In this document: piece after piece, positions 34,335 through 46,134 of the stretch
Numbering within the stretch: position 1 is the first letter of the stretch
How the letters are laid out: the number at the start of each line of letters is the position of its first letter
Origin: Lichenostomus cassidix
Taxonomy: Eukaryota > Chordata > Aves > Passeriformes > Meliphagidae
DNA length: 64,000 bases
Reading direction: 5' to 3'
NCBI GenBank assembly: GCA_008360975.2
Contig: CM039193.1
Span: forward strand, 5,756,501-5,820,500
Notes under the pieces: model-generated
What the model was told of the DNA's origin: nothing
Databases searched by the model: none
What the model saw: the letters and a program-made list of their open reading frames with translations, nothing else
Made by a program: the position numbers and the translations under genes

Positions 34335-37300
34335 GATGAAGGTTCTTGGGCAGAGTTGTATGCACTAGGTGTGTGACAGATGAAAATAAATTGTGTTTTC
34401 TGCTACTTACTCCACTGGTTTGGACAAAAATGAAGCATGCATTTTCTCCTCCCAAACTGACAGCATGCTTTTTAAAACATGAAGTTGTCATCCAGCTTTG
34501 TTTGTTACCTCACCACCACCTCCAGGCTGGCAATTCTCATGGATTGCAGTTCAATTTAAATTCCTGGCCAAAGTGTTAGATCAAACCAGTGCTTTACACT
34601 CGTAACTATTACCTGGAACACACACGTGGGTGTTTTTGAAGGATGGATTGGCGTGTTGGGTGTTACCTCCTTTAGCATTCCTGTCTGATCTACACCAGCT
34701 TGTTTCAATAAAGTGCTGTGAGATTTCCCTCATCACAAAGGGAGTTTGTGTGGGGAGTGGGCTGAGGCACACCAAACCCTTTGTGGACTGTCTTTGGACA
34801 CTTCCCAGGGCAAGGACTGATGTCTGTTTTGGCAGTGAGGGGAGCTTGGGTGCCAGCTGTTCACCTCTGGGGGTGTTTTGGCCCCTCTCATCTTGGCTCC
34901 CTGGGGCTTTCCTGGAAGATTAAACAAGCTTTTTGTCTGTGGGCAGTGCTGACGGTGCCAGAAGTCACTTGCTATTTCTTGTGACAGTAGCTGGGGACAT
35001 TTTTGAGCAGTAGCCAAGATGATAGAGGTTTCTCCCCATGGGAAAAGAGGGCCAAGGGCCACTGGTGACAGGACACACAGAGATGCTGCAGAGCTCTGCT
35101 GCAGTGCATGGCAAGCCTGGCTGGGGCTGTGTCTGTACTTCTGCAGGTTCCTAAGGTAAAACACCTTGCAGAGCTCAACCTGAGATGTGGAGGCAGCTGG
35201 GGAAGAAGAAAGGTCAGGAGGCATCACCAATTCTGTGCTTCTTGTGGGCTCCCTGCACACCCCAAACTGTTCCCAATGTTTGCACTCAAAGGCAAGGGGA
35301 GCTCAGCTCCAGCTGGAAAGAGGGAAGAGGTGGTGGCCCAGCCTGGGAGCCTTCAGGGGAAAAGGGGAGAAGATGAAAGGAGTGTTTTCTGCTGTGACCT
35401 GAATATTTGTCAAGTGTAAAATCTCCACGGCTCGGAGCTGAGTGTTTTGGCTCTCTCTGCAAGGTGTTCTCCAAGGTGTTAGTGTCTCTCCCTGGAGGCA
35501 TCTGTGCCCAAATGCTCTCTTGGAGAGCTCTGCCAGTCCTTAAACCATGAGCTGCTATATAATAGAGCAGACTGGGAGGTACAAGTAGTGAATTTTCCTT
35601 CTGAATAAGTGCATTTTCCCTGCCTCTTTTAGGAGCACACTTAAGGCTACTATAAAATGCATAAACCTATTAAATGTCACCTCTGTGGATGGATTTGGTG
35701 TTTAGTTTTCTTTCCCCAGATTGCGTGCTGGCCGCCCCATAGCTCTTGTTCCATAAATCAGGGAGTAATGAGTTGTGTTGCTGTCAGGGGTATCATCTTG
35801 CAGTTTGGCAGTGGCTGTGGTCTAACAAATAGTCCCAGCGTGGCAAAGCCCATTTGAAGAGAGCAGAAGGTAGGCTTGCACAGAAATTTTGCCAGCAACA
35901 TCCATCAGCAATTTCATCTCTCTCTTATGTCTTTATTATTATTTTTTTTGGTGTTATGTTTGCTTTGTGTTTTCAGGAGACAGATTGCTCTGATTTCTAG
36001 GGAGAAATAAAAACCACCAAAGTTTGGTCAGAAAGCTTTTGCAAGTCACTGGGATCTCTGAAGCGTTGGTCAGCCCTCTGGGCTGTCTCTAATTGCTCTG
36101 TCTCCCTGCTACCATGGGAAATTTACAGTGATTCTTTGAAACAATGAAACTTATGCCAGACTATTTTGCCTGTAGATAACAGAATGTCTTCTGTTTACAG
36201 CTGTAGTGTTATAACTGCTCTTTGCATGGACAGGGAGGGAGGATTTAACTTATGATGCAAAGCGTAGTGGCATTGGGGAATTCAAGGCCAAGGCTTCCAC
36301 AGTTTTGCATGTTTTCCTTCCATATATACAGACTTTAGTTTCTTTAGAGCAGCAACAAGAGCAATGACTATTTGGTGTAAGAAGGGAAGTGAAATGAGTT
36401 TTGAAGTTTGAGTGGTATTGAGGAAAGGCAGAGATAAGGAAGGGAAACTTAAATGAACTGTAACATCACACATTTGGAAATATGATAAGGAGTACAGTTT
36501 ATCAGAGACTACCTTATTCTGGAATTAAGCAAGCAATCCAACATAAAAGCAATTATTTTTGTACCCAAGAGTTTGACCATCTCATTTTTCATTTTCACGG
36601 GATCTTCCAAGTAATCATGCCTAATGACATATCTGCAAACCCAGGGCAGCACATTGCTGCAAAACTCTGAATCCAAACTTTAATTATAAGAAGAATACTT
36701 CCTTCCTTTGGAGGGACTCTTTTTCTGCCTGCAGGAAATGAAAAGGAAATTATTTCACTTTTGTGTACAGGAATTCAAATGTCAATTTTCTGATGTAATG
36801 GGAAAGATTTCAGGTGGGATTTAGCATTTCTGGCTCAAGGTTCTGGTGTGAAAAATGGTGTCTTTGCCTGTTAGACCCCTCTTGGCCATGAATCTGAAGT
36901 TCTTCATTGCATGGGATCTGTCTTAATCATAAGGAGATGGTTTGTGATATGGGGGGAGGAATTAAGCTTTTAGTCATTCCTTGCCCTGTCTTATTTATCA
37001 ATTACAATGTGAAGCACAAAGTTAAGTTAAAGCCAACACAAGCTCTGTGCTGGGAATCAAAACATGACCCAGTGCCTGGGATTTTGTCTGTGTTTATGAA
37101 TGGGCAGATCCAGGACATGTATTTCAGATGTCACTATCACAGCAACAGCAACATCTGGGTGACACCAATGTGTCTCTGTGTGGAAGTCTGTGTGTGCAGG
37201 GCAAGGCTTGCCCATGAATTTAGCCTAGGCTTTAGTGACCTGTTAGTAGATGCAGTTTTATTACCAGATTTTTTTCTTTTTTCTGAGGATTAAGTGGCAT

Positions 37301-38360
37301 TTGGAGTGTGTCAATTTAGTCAACTGATGCTTTTGTTAATCATGTGCTTTAGTGAAGCAGCATGGTCTGAAAGGGGGGCAGAAATGGCACTTAGCTGTGT
37401 GTAGAAAACATGGGAGGGTTGGCTACATGAAATATATGTAAACCAAAAAAAAAAAAAAATCCCAACTCCTTTTTCAGTACAAGTAACATCTGTAAATTCA
37501 GGGTTACTGCAATAAGCAAGAGATTAAAGCCAGTAGGAGCTTGGAAGGGATTTGGTTTGTGTTTGCAGTTGGCTCGTGCCTTGACTCCCTACACTGGGGA
37601 GTGGAGCTTGGAGCCAGCTGGACAGGAGCTCAAGCCAAGCTCTGGGCTGGGACTGTGCTTTGAAACTCTAGAGCAAAGGATGAGAGTGAGGGCTTACTCA
37701 ATGAGAGGGTGAGCGGATGGGCAAGCCCTGAGACACAGCTTGGGGCTGTGCTGCAGGACATGTGGCAAAAATGGAGCTTTCCCTGTGGGGAAATGTGCAC
37801 TTCCAGCCCTGCTCCTGCACAGAGGAATCCCTTTTCTGGGAGACCTGTTTGGGTGCTGTTGAGTTTTTGCAGAAGTATGTGGAGTCCCAGCCAAGTTTCT
37901 GAAAGTCAGAAAGATCTTTCACGTTCTGGTAGCTGACAATCAACCATATTGCCTGTATATAATTTAATTGCCAGCATATGGGCCATTTGTCTGGCCACAA
38001 AAGCTTTTATTCACGTGCTTTAAATTTTTAAAGGCTTGTCATCAGCAGAAATATCACACAGCATGGAGTTGCTTCTTCTTTTGCAGCAGTGAGGCACAGG
38101 GACAGAGTGGCAGGAGTGCCACCACCCAGCCTGGCAATGAGCTGGAGTGTTTGGGATGGGGAACACACTGGTGGGCACCCCTGGGGGAGCAATCAGTGAG
38201 TGGCTATTAGATATGTTTGTCTGTGAGGAGAGCAGGAGCTGGGCACAGGGAATCTGTAACCCTCTGCACATCTTTGTCGCAGGCTCTGGTGTTGGCTGGC
38301 TGCAGTTGGGGTCATGCAGTGCACTCAAGTATTCCCATCACTTCCTAAGAGTGGCATGTG
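34335..38360. other. Non-coding stretch, no gene recognised
   Basis: The longest frame (34,733-35,260 minus, 175 codons) is shadowed by plus frames of 97-103 codons. An A15 run lies at 37,445. The 128-codon plus frame at 36,907-37,293 starts and ends in non-coding-looking AT-rich DNA and has no domain. Confidence 0.55.
37445..37459. repeat. Poly-A run (A15)
   Basis: Fifteen uninterrupted A after gtaaacc. Confidence 0.9.
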
Positions 38361-38369
38361 GCATTCTTA

Positions 38370-38790
38370 CAGCTTGTAAATGATCGTGTCTGTCAGACAA
38401 AATGTCATTTTGCCGTCTCTTACCGGCTTCACTTGTGTATTGAAGTGCCACCATGGTGTGGCACTGGTCTCATCTATTCATAGCATTCTCCTGTTGTTTG
38501 TGTGAGTCTTCTGGAGGAGAGGCTTCTGAATATTTTGTGAGACGATGGAAATGTGACTGTGAGAGCACTTGAAAGCACTTATGACTTCTCTCCAAATGAT
38601 TAGATTTCAAATTAACAATGTCCTTAACAGCAAAAACATGTACTGTCTTGAATTATGAACAAGGCAAAATGCATCAAACCATCAGCATTAGGTAACTAAA
38701 TACAAACTGTGCTTTTATACAGCACTTGAAGTTCATAACTTCGTCAATCAAAACCCTTCTGTTTTCAAATCTTTTATTTGTTTAAAAGCT
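38370..38790. other. Candidate conserved non-coding element (38.4-38.8 kb)
   Basis: Begins with aaatgatcgtgtctgtcaga and a patch with CpG retained (ttgccgtc, taccggc), then a hairpin, then AT-rich text (caaattaacaatgtcc, tcgtcaatcaaaaccc). CpG retention with AT-rich, low-repeat sequence suggests constraint. Not coding in any frame. Confidence 0.3.
38444..38465. other. Perfect 8-bp inverted repeat (hairpin)
   Basis: agtgccac, a 6-base loop catggt, then gtggcact. The stem is GC-rich enough to form, but the arms are too short for a miRNA precursor. Confidence 0.6.
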
Positions 38791-38799
38791 GTCTGGACT

Positions 38800-40410
38800 G
38801 CAAAATAAAGGTTATCTGCTTGAGCTACTAAGCTGCTGCCCCTGGTGAAGGATAAAGATAGATCTTGGTGCTTCATTAGCTGCTGTGTGGAAGATTCCTC
38901 CTTTGCTTGTTTGAGATACAAAACTACAAGTGACCTGTGGGTCATTTCTTCAGACCCCTACATGCCAGGAGGGCTCATGTCTTTTACAATACTGTCAGAG
39001 AATTTAATGATGTAATTTTGCTCTTCTTCCCTCAAATGTTCCAAACCTCCCTGCCTTGGTGGTTAAAAGCCTTCATAAGGAGCCTTACCCTGTGCCATTG
39101 TGGGCAGGTGGGCACAGCAGCGTCCACAGCACCTGGCGGCTCACAGAGAGTGGCACTGGCTGAGTGCTCAGGAAAATGCCAGAGATTGCCTCATGCTTTA
39201 CATCTTTTCTTTTTATAAAGATGATTTCCCAGTAATCGTGTTTTTAACTACGCCCAGCCCAAACCTTCCCCGCCCTGCTGTGGGGAGGATTGGTGTGGGA
39301 TGCAGGGAGGCTTTGCTGGCAGATGTGTGCACGAGCATTTCTGGGGGATATCTGCTAGTCTGGCCTCAGCCCTGATTTGTCTTGGCATGGCATTACCTAT
39401 TTAGCACTGTACAAAAATAGACCATATCCTCCTGTTCTCTACAGGCTGTCACTTTTTAATTGCTGTAGAGGCAGCACTTCAAAGAATTTCTGTAAATTTT
39501 TTCCCCCCCTTAAATACAAAATTGTTCTCACTTGAAATATCATTAACAAATCAAAAAAAGCCTTTAACATTTCCTTGGGATAACAGCTAAAAACTGGTGG
39601 TTGCAGTGAACAGTTTCTCAGATTATTGTGTAATTAATCATCTTATTGAAGGAGAGAAAACTGAAATGGAAGTTATTTAACTAACTTCTTTGCATCATCC
39701 ATCAAAATCCATCAAGGCCTTTTCAGTGCTTATCGACTCTTTTCCAGGTTAGGATCTGTCTCTCCCCAGCAGGCTCAGCTGTTTCCAGATGAGTTGCTCT
39801 CCTGTAGGTTGGTGCCTGAGAAAGGGAACTGGTCCCTATGTTAAATGTCACCAGAAAGTATTATAATACATCTTATGAAGGGATCTTGGGAATTGAAGTC
39901 TTTTGTTACCAGACAGGATCAACTTTACTTCAACCTGCCTGAGCAAATATTTATTTAATGTGCCCATTAAAAAACCTTCTGAAAGAGACATCCTCCCAGC
40001 CCTGTCAGGTCACTTATTTCTGTGCTTATTGGAGATGAGAAGCAACAGCCAGAATTTGGAATCTGGGGAAATTTGGGCTTGCTACACTTAAAATTTCTCT
40101 CTGCTTGCTTCCCCCTTAATAACATTGGGTGTGTTTCCTTGTGATTCTGGTTGCTAATTAACATGGTAAAGATTATTCCTGTGAGTATAGTCAGGGTTGT
40201 TTTTTTTTTTTTAAGTTATCTGCTGCTATCTGTGCACAGACTGCCTGAAAGATTGTATCATTTAATTAAAAAAGAACAAACAAGAGGATTAATGTAATCT
40301 ATGGGATGGGGACAGGAGACTGGAAAGGGTCAGGCAAGAGCCACACAAGCCCACTCAACAGCCTGGTAAAAAAGCACACATGGTTCACTGCCTGCTGAAA
40401 TTGGTAAATA
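38800..40410. other. Non-coding stretch, no gene recognised
   Basis: Frames stay below 95 codons. Short T and C runs occur at 39.5 kb and T-rich sequence at 40.2 kb. Nothing else distinct is seen. Confidence 0.6.
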
Positions 40411-40419
40411 GAAATCCTT

Positions 40420-40740
40420 TAATGCTTCTGGCAAATAGCGAATGGTGAAATCTTGGTGTCAAACACGAACGTTCTCATTTACATTTAAATAGTTTAGGTT
40501 TCCTTGTGTGTGTCACACGTAGGATAAAACAATGCTCTATCACTGCAAATATTGCTTTTAGTGAAAGTAAATACCATCGTCACCAGTGCTAATCTGCTGC
40601 ACTCAGGAGTCTGCTTCCAAATATTGATTTCTGGTAAATGACCTTTATCAGTGTCGCAAGATTTTATTGGGAAAATGGTTTGTGTCAAAGCCTGGAACGT
40701 TCTCTGGTGACCTGGTTCCATTTATTAATAGCCAGCACCA
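40420..40740. other. Candidate conserved non-coding element (40.4-40.7 kb)
   Basis: Non-repetitive AT-rich block with CpG kept at caaatagcgaatgg, aacacgaacgttctc, cacacgtagg, catcgtcacc and tgtcgcaag, and phrases such as atttacatttaaatag and gctaatctgctg. Composition suggests constraint; no coding frame. Confidence 0.3.
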
Positions 40741-40744
40741 TCAG

Positions 40745-43700
40745 TTTGCTCAGTGTCTTACAGACCTGTGAAGGATAGAGCATCCTCTCTCTCCCTCCAA
40801 AATTTCAAGGCAGTGATGATTTGGGGGCCAGCTGGGACTTGGTGGCAAACACCAAAATGAGGAGAGATCAGCAGCTCTCAAAGCTACAGGATGACCACTT
40901 CTAGGAACATCAACTTTGTGTGATTTTTGAAGCCCCAGTGTGGATTTAAGTGTGGTGCAGATGTTTAAGAAACCATTCTGGCCTGCAGAAATGGATGCTG
41001 ATCCTCATTTCCCAGCTTGGATTCAAAGCAGGGGACTGACTGAACCTCACCAAGGGATTTTCTGTTTTTAAAATTCTTGCAGCTTATCAGGTCTGACTTG
41101 GAAATAGCTTGCTCATCTACATAATTAAGCTATAAATAGCAGAGTAAATGAACATGCTTTTCAACTATGAGGTTGTTATTTCTTGTTGAAGTTCAGGAGA
41201 CTTATTGCCCAGTGTGTGAGTGATTTCCCTAAACTCTTGTCTTTGCCAAAATGATGGTTATTCATCCTGGGGTCCTGTAGAATCAGGTGCTGTTTGAATG
41301 TGTATGATGACTTTGAGTGATGGGAGCCTGTGAGTGACAATAGCAGTTCGGAAAATCTCTTCAATTTCTGTATTCTGTATAATCTATGAAACTGGACAGT
41401 AGAGACAGCACAAACACACATGCTTTTCTGTTGGCATTTCCACTCCCTCTGAAATAAAAATGAGATTACTGAGGTCACCAGTTGGCCGTAACTCAGCGAG
41501 TTTGTGTTCAGGCAGTTCTGCCCCTCGGCCAATGTTATTGATAAACCAGATAATAGCTCCTGCCACAGACATTTGTGCTTAATTTATTGCAGAGGAAGTC
41601 CTGCTGGCTGTTCCTCTAGATGGTTTTTCCTAGTGGGAAATGCTCTGACTTTGAGCCAGGATGCTGGCAAGGATGCTGGAGTGCCAAGCCTTATACCAGC
41701 TGCTGGGTGCCACACTGGGCACTGATACAGGGGATTGGGTTACCAGGCTAAAAAGTTTGTTTGCTGCCTGTTGGGAAGTGCTTGGCCGAAAAGAGATGAG
41801 AAACTCATGCGTAGTTTTCAGATGAAAATCAGCCATGCACAACAAGAAACAGCTTAAAGTGGCTTGGAACTCAGTCTCTTGCGATGCCAGAGTAGCAGAT
41901 GGCCTGTTGTCACTGCCGATGAAAATTATGTTAATTAATATATTACAGAACTGAATCCAGTCAAACATTTGTTTCTTATGAGCATGTGATTATCAGCTTT
42001 TCTGCAAGATAAATTTTGGGGCTATTTCAACTGATACATTCCTCTGAAATAGCTTTCTGGAGGTTTAATGAGCTGTTTGTTTTTGGTGCCGTAATGCTAA
42101 ATGGATATCAGTCATTCCGTTGGTGTTAAAGAACTCAGAGATAGTGGAAAGCAGCTTGAGAAAGCCTAGAAAATACTCTGAGAGTGTGCAGTCACCTGCT
42201 GCACACGTGGGTGCCTTGGAGATGGCTACACCACAGCCCTGCCTTGAGCAGCAGCTGTTTGCCATATTTATGGCAGTGAATTCATGCAGGGATGGATTGA
42301 GTGAAGATCTAGATTCTTTCCTATTCGTGGGCCAAGACCTTTCATGCACCTTTCTTGCTCTGAAGGAAACCTACAGAAATCCAGGATGTTTTCAGATTCT
42401 TTGCCCACCATGCAGATTTTCTGGCTTATAAACAGCAGCCTTGGGGATGGATGTTTCCTTTGGTAAATTGCCCAAGCTGGGGCCAGTCCACATTTTCACA
42501 GTTAAAAATGAACTTTGGCCCAGTACAATCAAGATTTCATTTCTGTTCTTCTAAATTACTGGAAGTCTTTTGAAAAGTCTTGCCTGCTGCCACTCAAGGA
42601 CCTTTGTGCACAGCCTGGAAAGCTTTGCATTCCTTGCCTGTAGAAGCTGCTGGCTCAGGCTGGAGGATGGTTTTGACAATAGCAGGCACAGATGCTTCAG
42701 AAGGTGTAAATCCTCCCCAGTCGGCAGATGCAGATAATCTGTCCCCTACTGTTAGCCACATCCTGATCTCTAACAGATAAAGACTGCCTTAATCCCCAAA
42801 GCATGAGCTTTAATATCCTTTACAAAAGCCTCCTCCTAATTCACAAGGCCCTGGTATGGTTTTCTCCCCCATGGAGTCACTGAGAGCTGTTCAGGGCTGT
42901 CTGAAAGGCAAAAAGGTGTTTGCTGGAAGATGCTGAGGGCTGATCACTGCTCAAGCTGCTACCTGCTCCCTCTGCAGTTTGCATAACCTGCTGATTTTAA
43001 TTTGCTATTTATTGATTGTTTAAAAAATATTTTTATTATCCCCTCTTTGCCTTGCTGCCTTTCATTTTCTGATGAGAAGAGTTGGTTTTTGGTGATGCAG
43101 CCCTTGCTGTGGTGCCTTTAGTGTGGTACAGCTCAGTTCCTTCCCTTCTGCAGGGAGATGGAGAGATGGGCTGTGTTAGCCAGGGGAAGGCACTGAGCAT
43201 GGCTTGGTTTTGTGACCAAACCAGCCCTGTTTGGGAGTCCTTTGCCATCCCAAAAGGCTGGGATTTGCCCTCCTGCAGGTCAGCACAGGCTGGTTTCAGC
43301 AGCAGCACCTGGAGGGAGGTGGCTGTGGTATCAGGGGCTCTGTGGCTGTGCAGTAACAGGGCTGCAGGTGACACCCAGCCTGACATTGGTGACAGCATGA
43401 GGCATGATTTTGCTGCCACAATGGTGCTTTTAGTTCAGAAAAGCATCTTGGATGAGTCCTGTGAGCAGCCAGCGTTGGTGTGTGCAGACAGCTCCGTGCT
43501 CTCCCTAAACACGTGCTGCTGCTCTCTCTCTGGAAAAGTCTGAGCAAATCTGACTTTTCCCCCTTGTGAAGCCATGTGTGACACTGTTCCACCCCACTGT
43601 TCCTTCCCTGGGAGGCAGCAGTGACCTGGAACATCTCCATGTGCCTAACTCTGTGTAGGCACAAGGCTGACCCTTCCCTGCTGTACTGAACATTTGTGAA

Positions 43701-45895
43701 GCATTTGAGATCCTCTATGGAAATTGCAGCAGAATATTTTGGTTGTATTTCCCATGTCACTGTACAAGCACAGTGCAAGCACTTGTTTTGGAGGAATCTG
43801 GAGGGAGTAATGAGCCTATGTTGAAGGTTGAGGGGTTTTGATTTTTTTTTTTTCTTTCTAGGGAAACATGTTTGTTTTAAGTAAATTGCAAAGGACTCTG
43901 AACACTCGTGAGAGCAGCTTTTAATTGCTTTGTAGCAAGAGTTATTTTTCTTCACAATCTCACAATTAACCTACTCCCTGTGGCTTCCCAGTTTAAGTTC
44001 TGCTGCTGGTACAAATTGATTTTGCCTCTGCCTTTTGTGTTGGGAGGAGAAGGGGAATTAATTCCCACTGCCCTTGGCTCACTGGAAATCTTTTCCTGCC
44101 AGGGTCTCTGAGTCTAAGTGGTGTTCTGGGATTATTTAAGGGCTGAGCATTTTTGTATTGTCCTGAATGCTATTTCATTGCCTTCCACCACCCCTCCAAT
44201 ATTTATTTTTTCTTAGAACTTAAATTGCAGCTCATAGCAATGAGCAGGATTATGCAGGTGTGAGTGACTCAGTGATAAACCTCGTGTTTCAGTGGCTTGT
44301 TAAATTTGCAGAGGGAGTGGGGAGAAAAATCCTCTTGTCATTTTGAGCTGGGAATGTGAGTGCCTGAACTAGACCAGCAATTCATTATATTTGAAGGAAA
44401 GTTTGGGCAGGGATTTGCTTGCCTAATTTGAAATTGTCTTTGAATTAGTCTCTGACAGTCTTTATATGAAAACTCCAAGAGTTTTATTTTGCTGTCAGTG
44501 CCTAATCAGTGCATAATGGCAGCTTGAGTTAGTGAGGAGGTAGCAAATGTGTGCATTTTGCACAGCTTCCAGGGCCATAAATAGACTCTGGCACACATTT
44601 CTCCTAAATCTTTGCCTCTGAGCAGCCAATAAGCATGTGTGTAAGCAGTCTCACCAATTTCTGTAGTGCATTGCTGTGGTAAGAAGGACAATAAAATCCC
44701 AAAAGAGAGCAATGGGTGTGTGTGCAAGTGTGCCAGCATGGACACACAGCTTTCTGTGCTGCTGGGTGGCTCAAGTTTTGGCACATTTTTTAAGTGCAAA
44801 GGTGTGGGAAAATGGTGACATCAGATGCTGCTGGCAAGTGCTGTGTGAGCTGGCAAGGCCTGTGTGTGAGCTGTGAGCAGGAATGGCTGCTGGAGGCTGC
44901 TGGTCACTGTGTTTCCTGTGCTGGTGAATCAGACAGACCTCAGCAGAAGGGAAGCACTGCCCAGGCACACCCAGCCTGGGAGTGTGAGCTCAGAGCATCC
45001 CTGGCTGGCTGCTGATTGTCTGCAGACACATGCAGAACGAGCAGATATCACTGGAGAGGGGAAAACACGTCTGATAGTTGGAGAGTGCACAGGAGAGGAA
45101 GGAATGATGGCCAGAGGACATCAGAAACCAGCCAGGAAGGATTTCCCACAACATGCCCTCCAGCACCCAGAGCAGCTTCCAGTGCCAAGAGGCTGCTCAA
45201 GACATGGAAAAAGAGTGTGGGTGAGGGTTTGGAGCAATGCTCCATCAGTCAACCAAAGATTTGGAGCCACAATGAACTATTAGTAGCAGATAGTTTGATC
45301 CTGGAGCTGAAGGTCAAAACCAAAGGGCTGCTGAGGTTGAGCCACATTTGTCTCATCTTGCTCAGCAGTCTGGCATGGTAGTTTGTGGGAGTGTCAAATA
45401 AAACACCCAGTCTGCTCTCTGATTTCACCCTCTGGGCTATGACAACCCACACTGTCCCCTTGGAGGGGACAGAGGTGTTCCCAGTGACCCTGATTAGACC
45501 ATGGACAAGGCATGGACATCTCAGCTGTGTCACACAGTGGTTTCCTTCCTCACCTTAGGATAGGGTTTAATCTGTGTCTGTTTCTTGGTTGCTATTAGTG
45601 TGCTTTACCCTCTAATTTTTTACCTCTTCACTTGAGAAAGAGATCTCGGGTCTGTGCTTTCATTGCTTTGCCCTCTTGTGTAAGTGATGAAAAAGATGTG
45701 CTGAGGATGTCAGCTGTACTCATCCCTTGTGCTTCTGTTGCTAGCAGGGTTTTTAAAAGTGATCTCATTCTGTTGCAGAGATTTGTAGCCAGAATTGCCT
45801 TCATCTTCTTTTTTTTTTTCTGCCTCTGTCTGTGGGTGTTGTTCTTCCCTTCACTGTCTTTTCTCAAATACATCTTGACATAGAACATGTCCATA
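40745..45895. other. Non-coding stretch, no gene recognised
   Basis: Holds copy 2 of the dispersed repeat (42.13 kb). Open frames at 43,082-43,543 (plus, 153 codons) and 43,296-43,955 (minus, 219 codons, running through a poly-T tract) oppose one another. The plus frame at 44,873-45,283 (136 codons) is GC-rich and charged but has no recognisable domain or splice support. Confidence 0.5.
42133..42181. repeat. Dispersed 49-bp repeat, copy 2
   Basis: Direct-orientation partner of 28,899-28,947, about 13.2 kb away, 45 of 49 identical with four transitions. It lies in a 94-codon minus-strand frame (42,065-42,349), but similarity to copy 1 stops abruptly at both ends. Confidence 0.6.
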
Positions 45896-45899
45896 CAGG

Positions 45900-46130
45900 G
45901 ATCGTCAGGAAAGCTGAATTAAATTAACTAGAGGTGTGAATTTAAAAAGGATTATTTAAACCTCATTAAACCTCCGTGTTTGCACACTTTTCAAAATTAA
46001 AGTTGCTTTAATTTGATTTCAGTTCACTCCGCTTCCTAAGTGGAGTAATCTCAATTTAATTAAGGCAAATTAATTGAGTAAATGTCCAAAGAGAGATTTA
46101 ATGTCAGGTAGAAAAGGAGCATTCAAGGAA
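45900..46130. other. Candidate conserved non-coding element (45.9-46.1 kb)
   Basis: Dense in ATTA/TAAT cores: gctgaattaaattaactag, ggattatttaaacctc, aaaattaaagttgctttaat, and caatttaattaaggc followed by aaattaattgag. A short GC-containing stretch (ttcactccgcttcc) sits in the middle. The sequence is not a simple repeat. Comparable texture is seen in homeodomain-responsive enhancers. Confidence 0.35.
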
Positions 46131-46134
46131 AATG

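Noticed and set aside
34733..35260. 175-codon minus-strand frame
   Set aside because: Composition is Ser/His/Gln/Pro-rich without a domain, and overlapping frames exist on both strands.
38444..38465. Hairpin as a miRNA precursor
   Set aside because: The stem is only 8 bp, far shorter than a pre-miRNA, and no known mature miRNA sequence was recognised.
40995..41045. tRNA-SINE-like word ggattcaaagcaggggactg
   Set aside because: Similarity is confined to about 20 bp and no core-domain match follows.
43296..43955. 219-codon minus-strand frame
   Set aside because: It crosses a poly-T tract read as a Lys run, and a 153-codon plus frame covers much of the same DNA, which is typical of chance openness.
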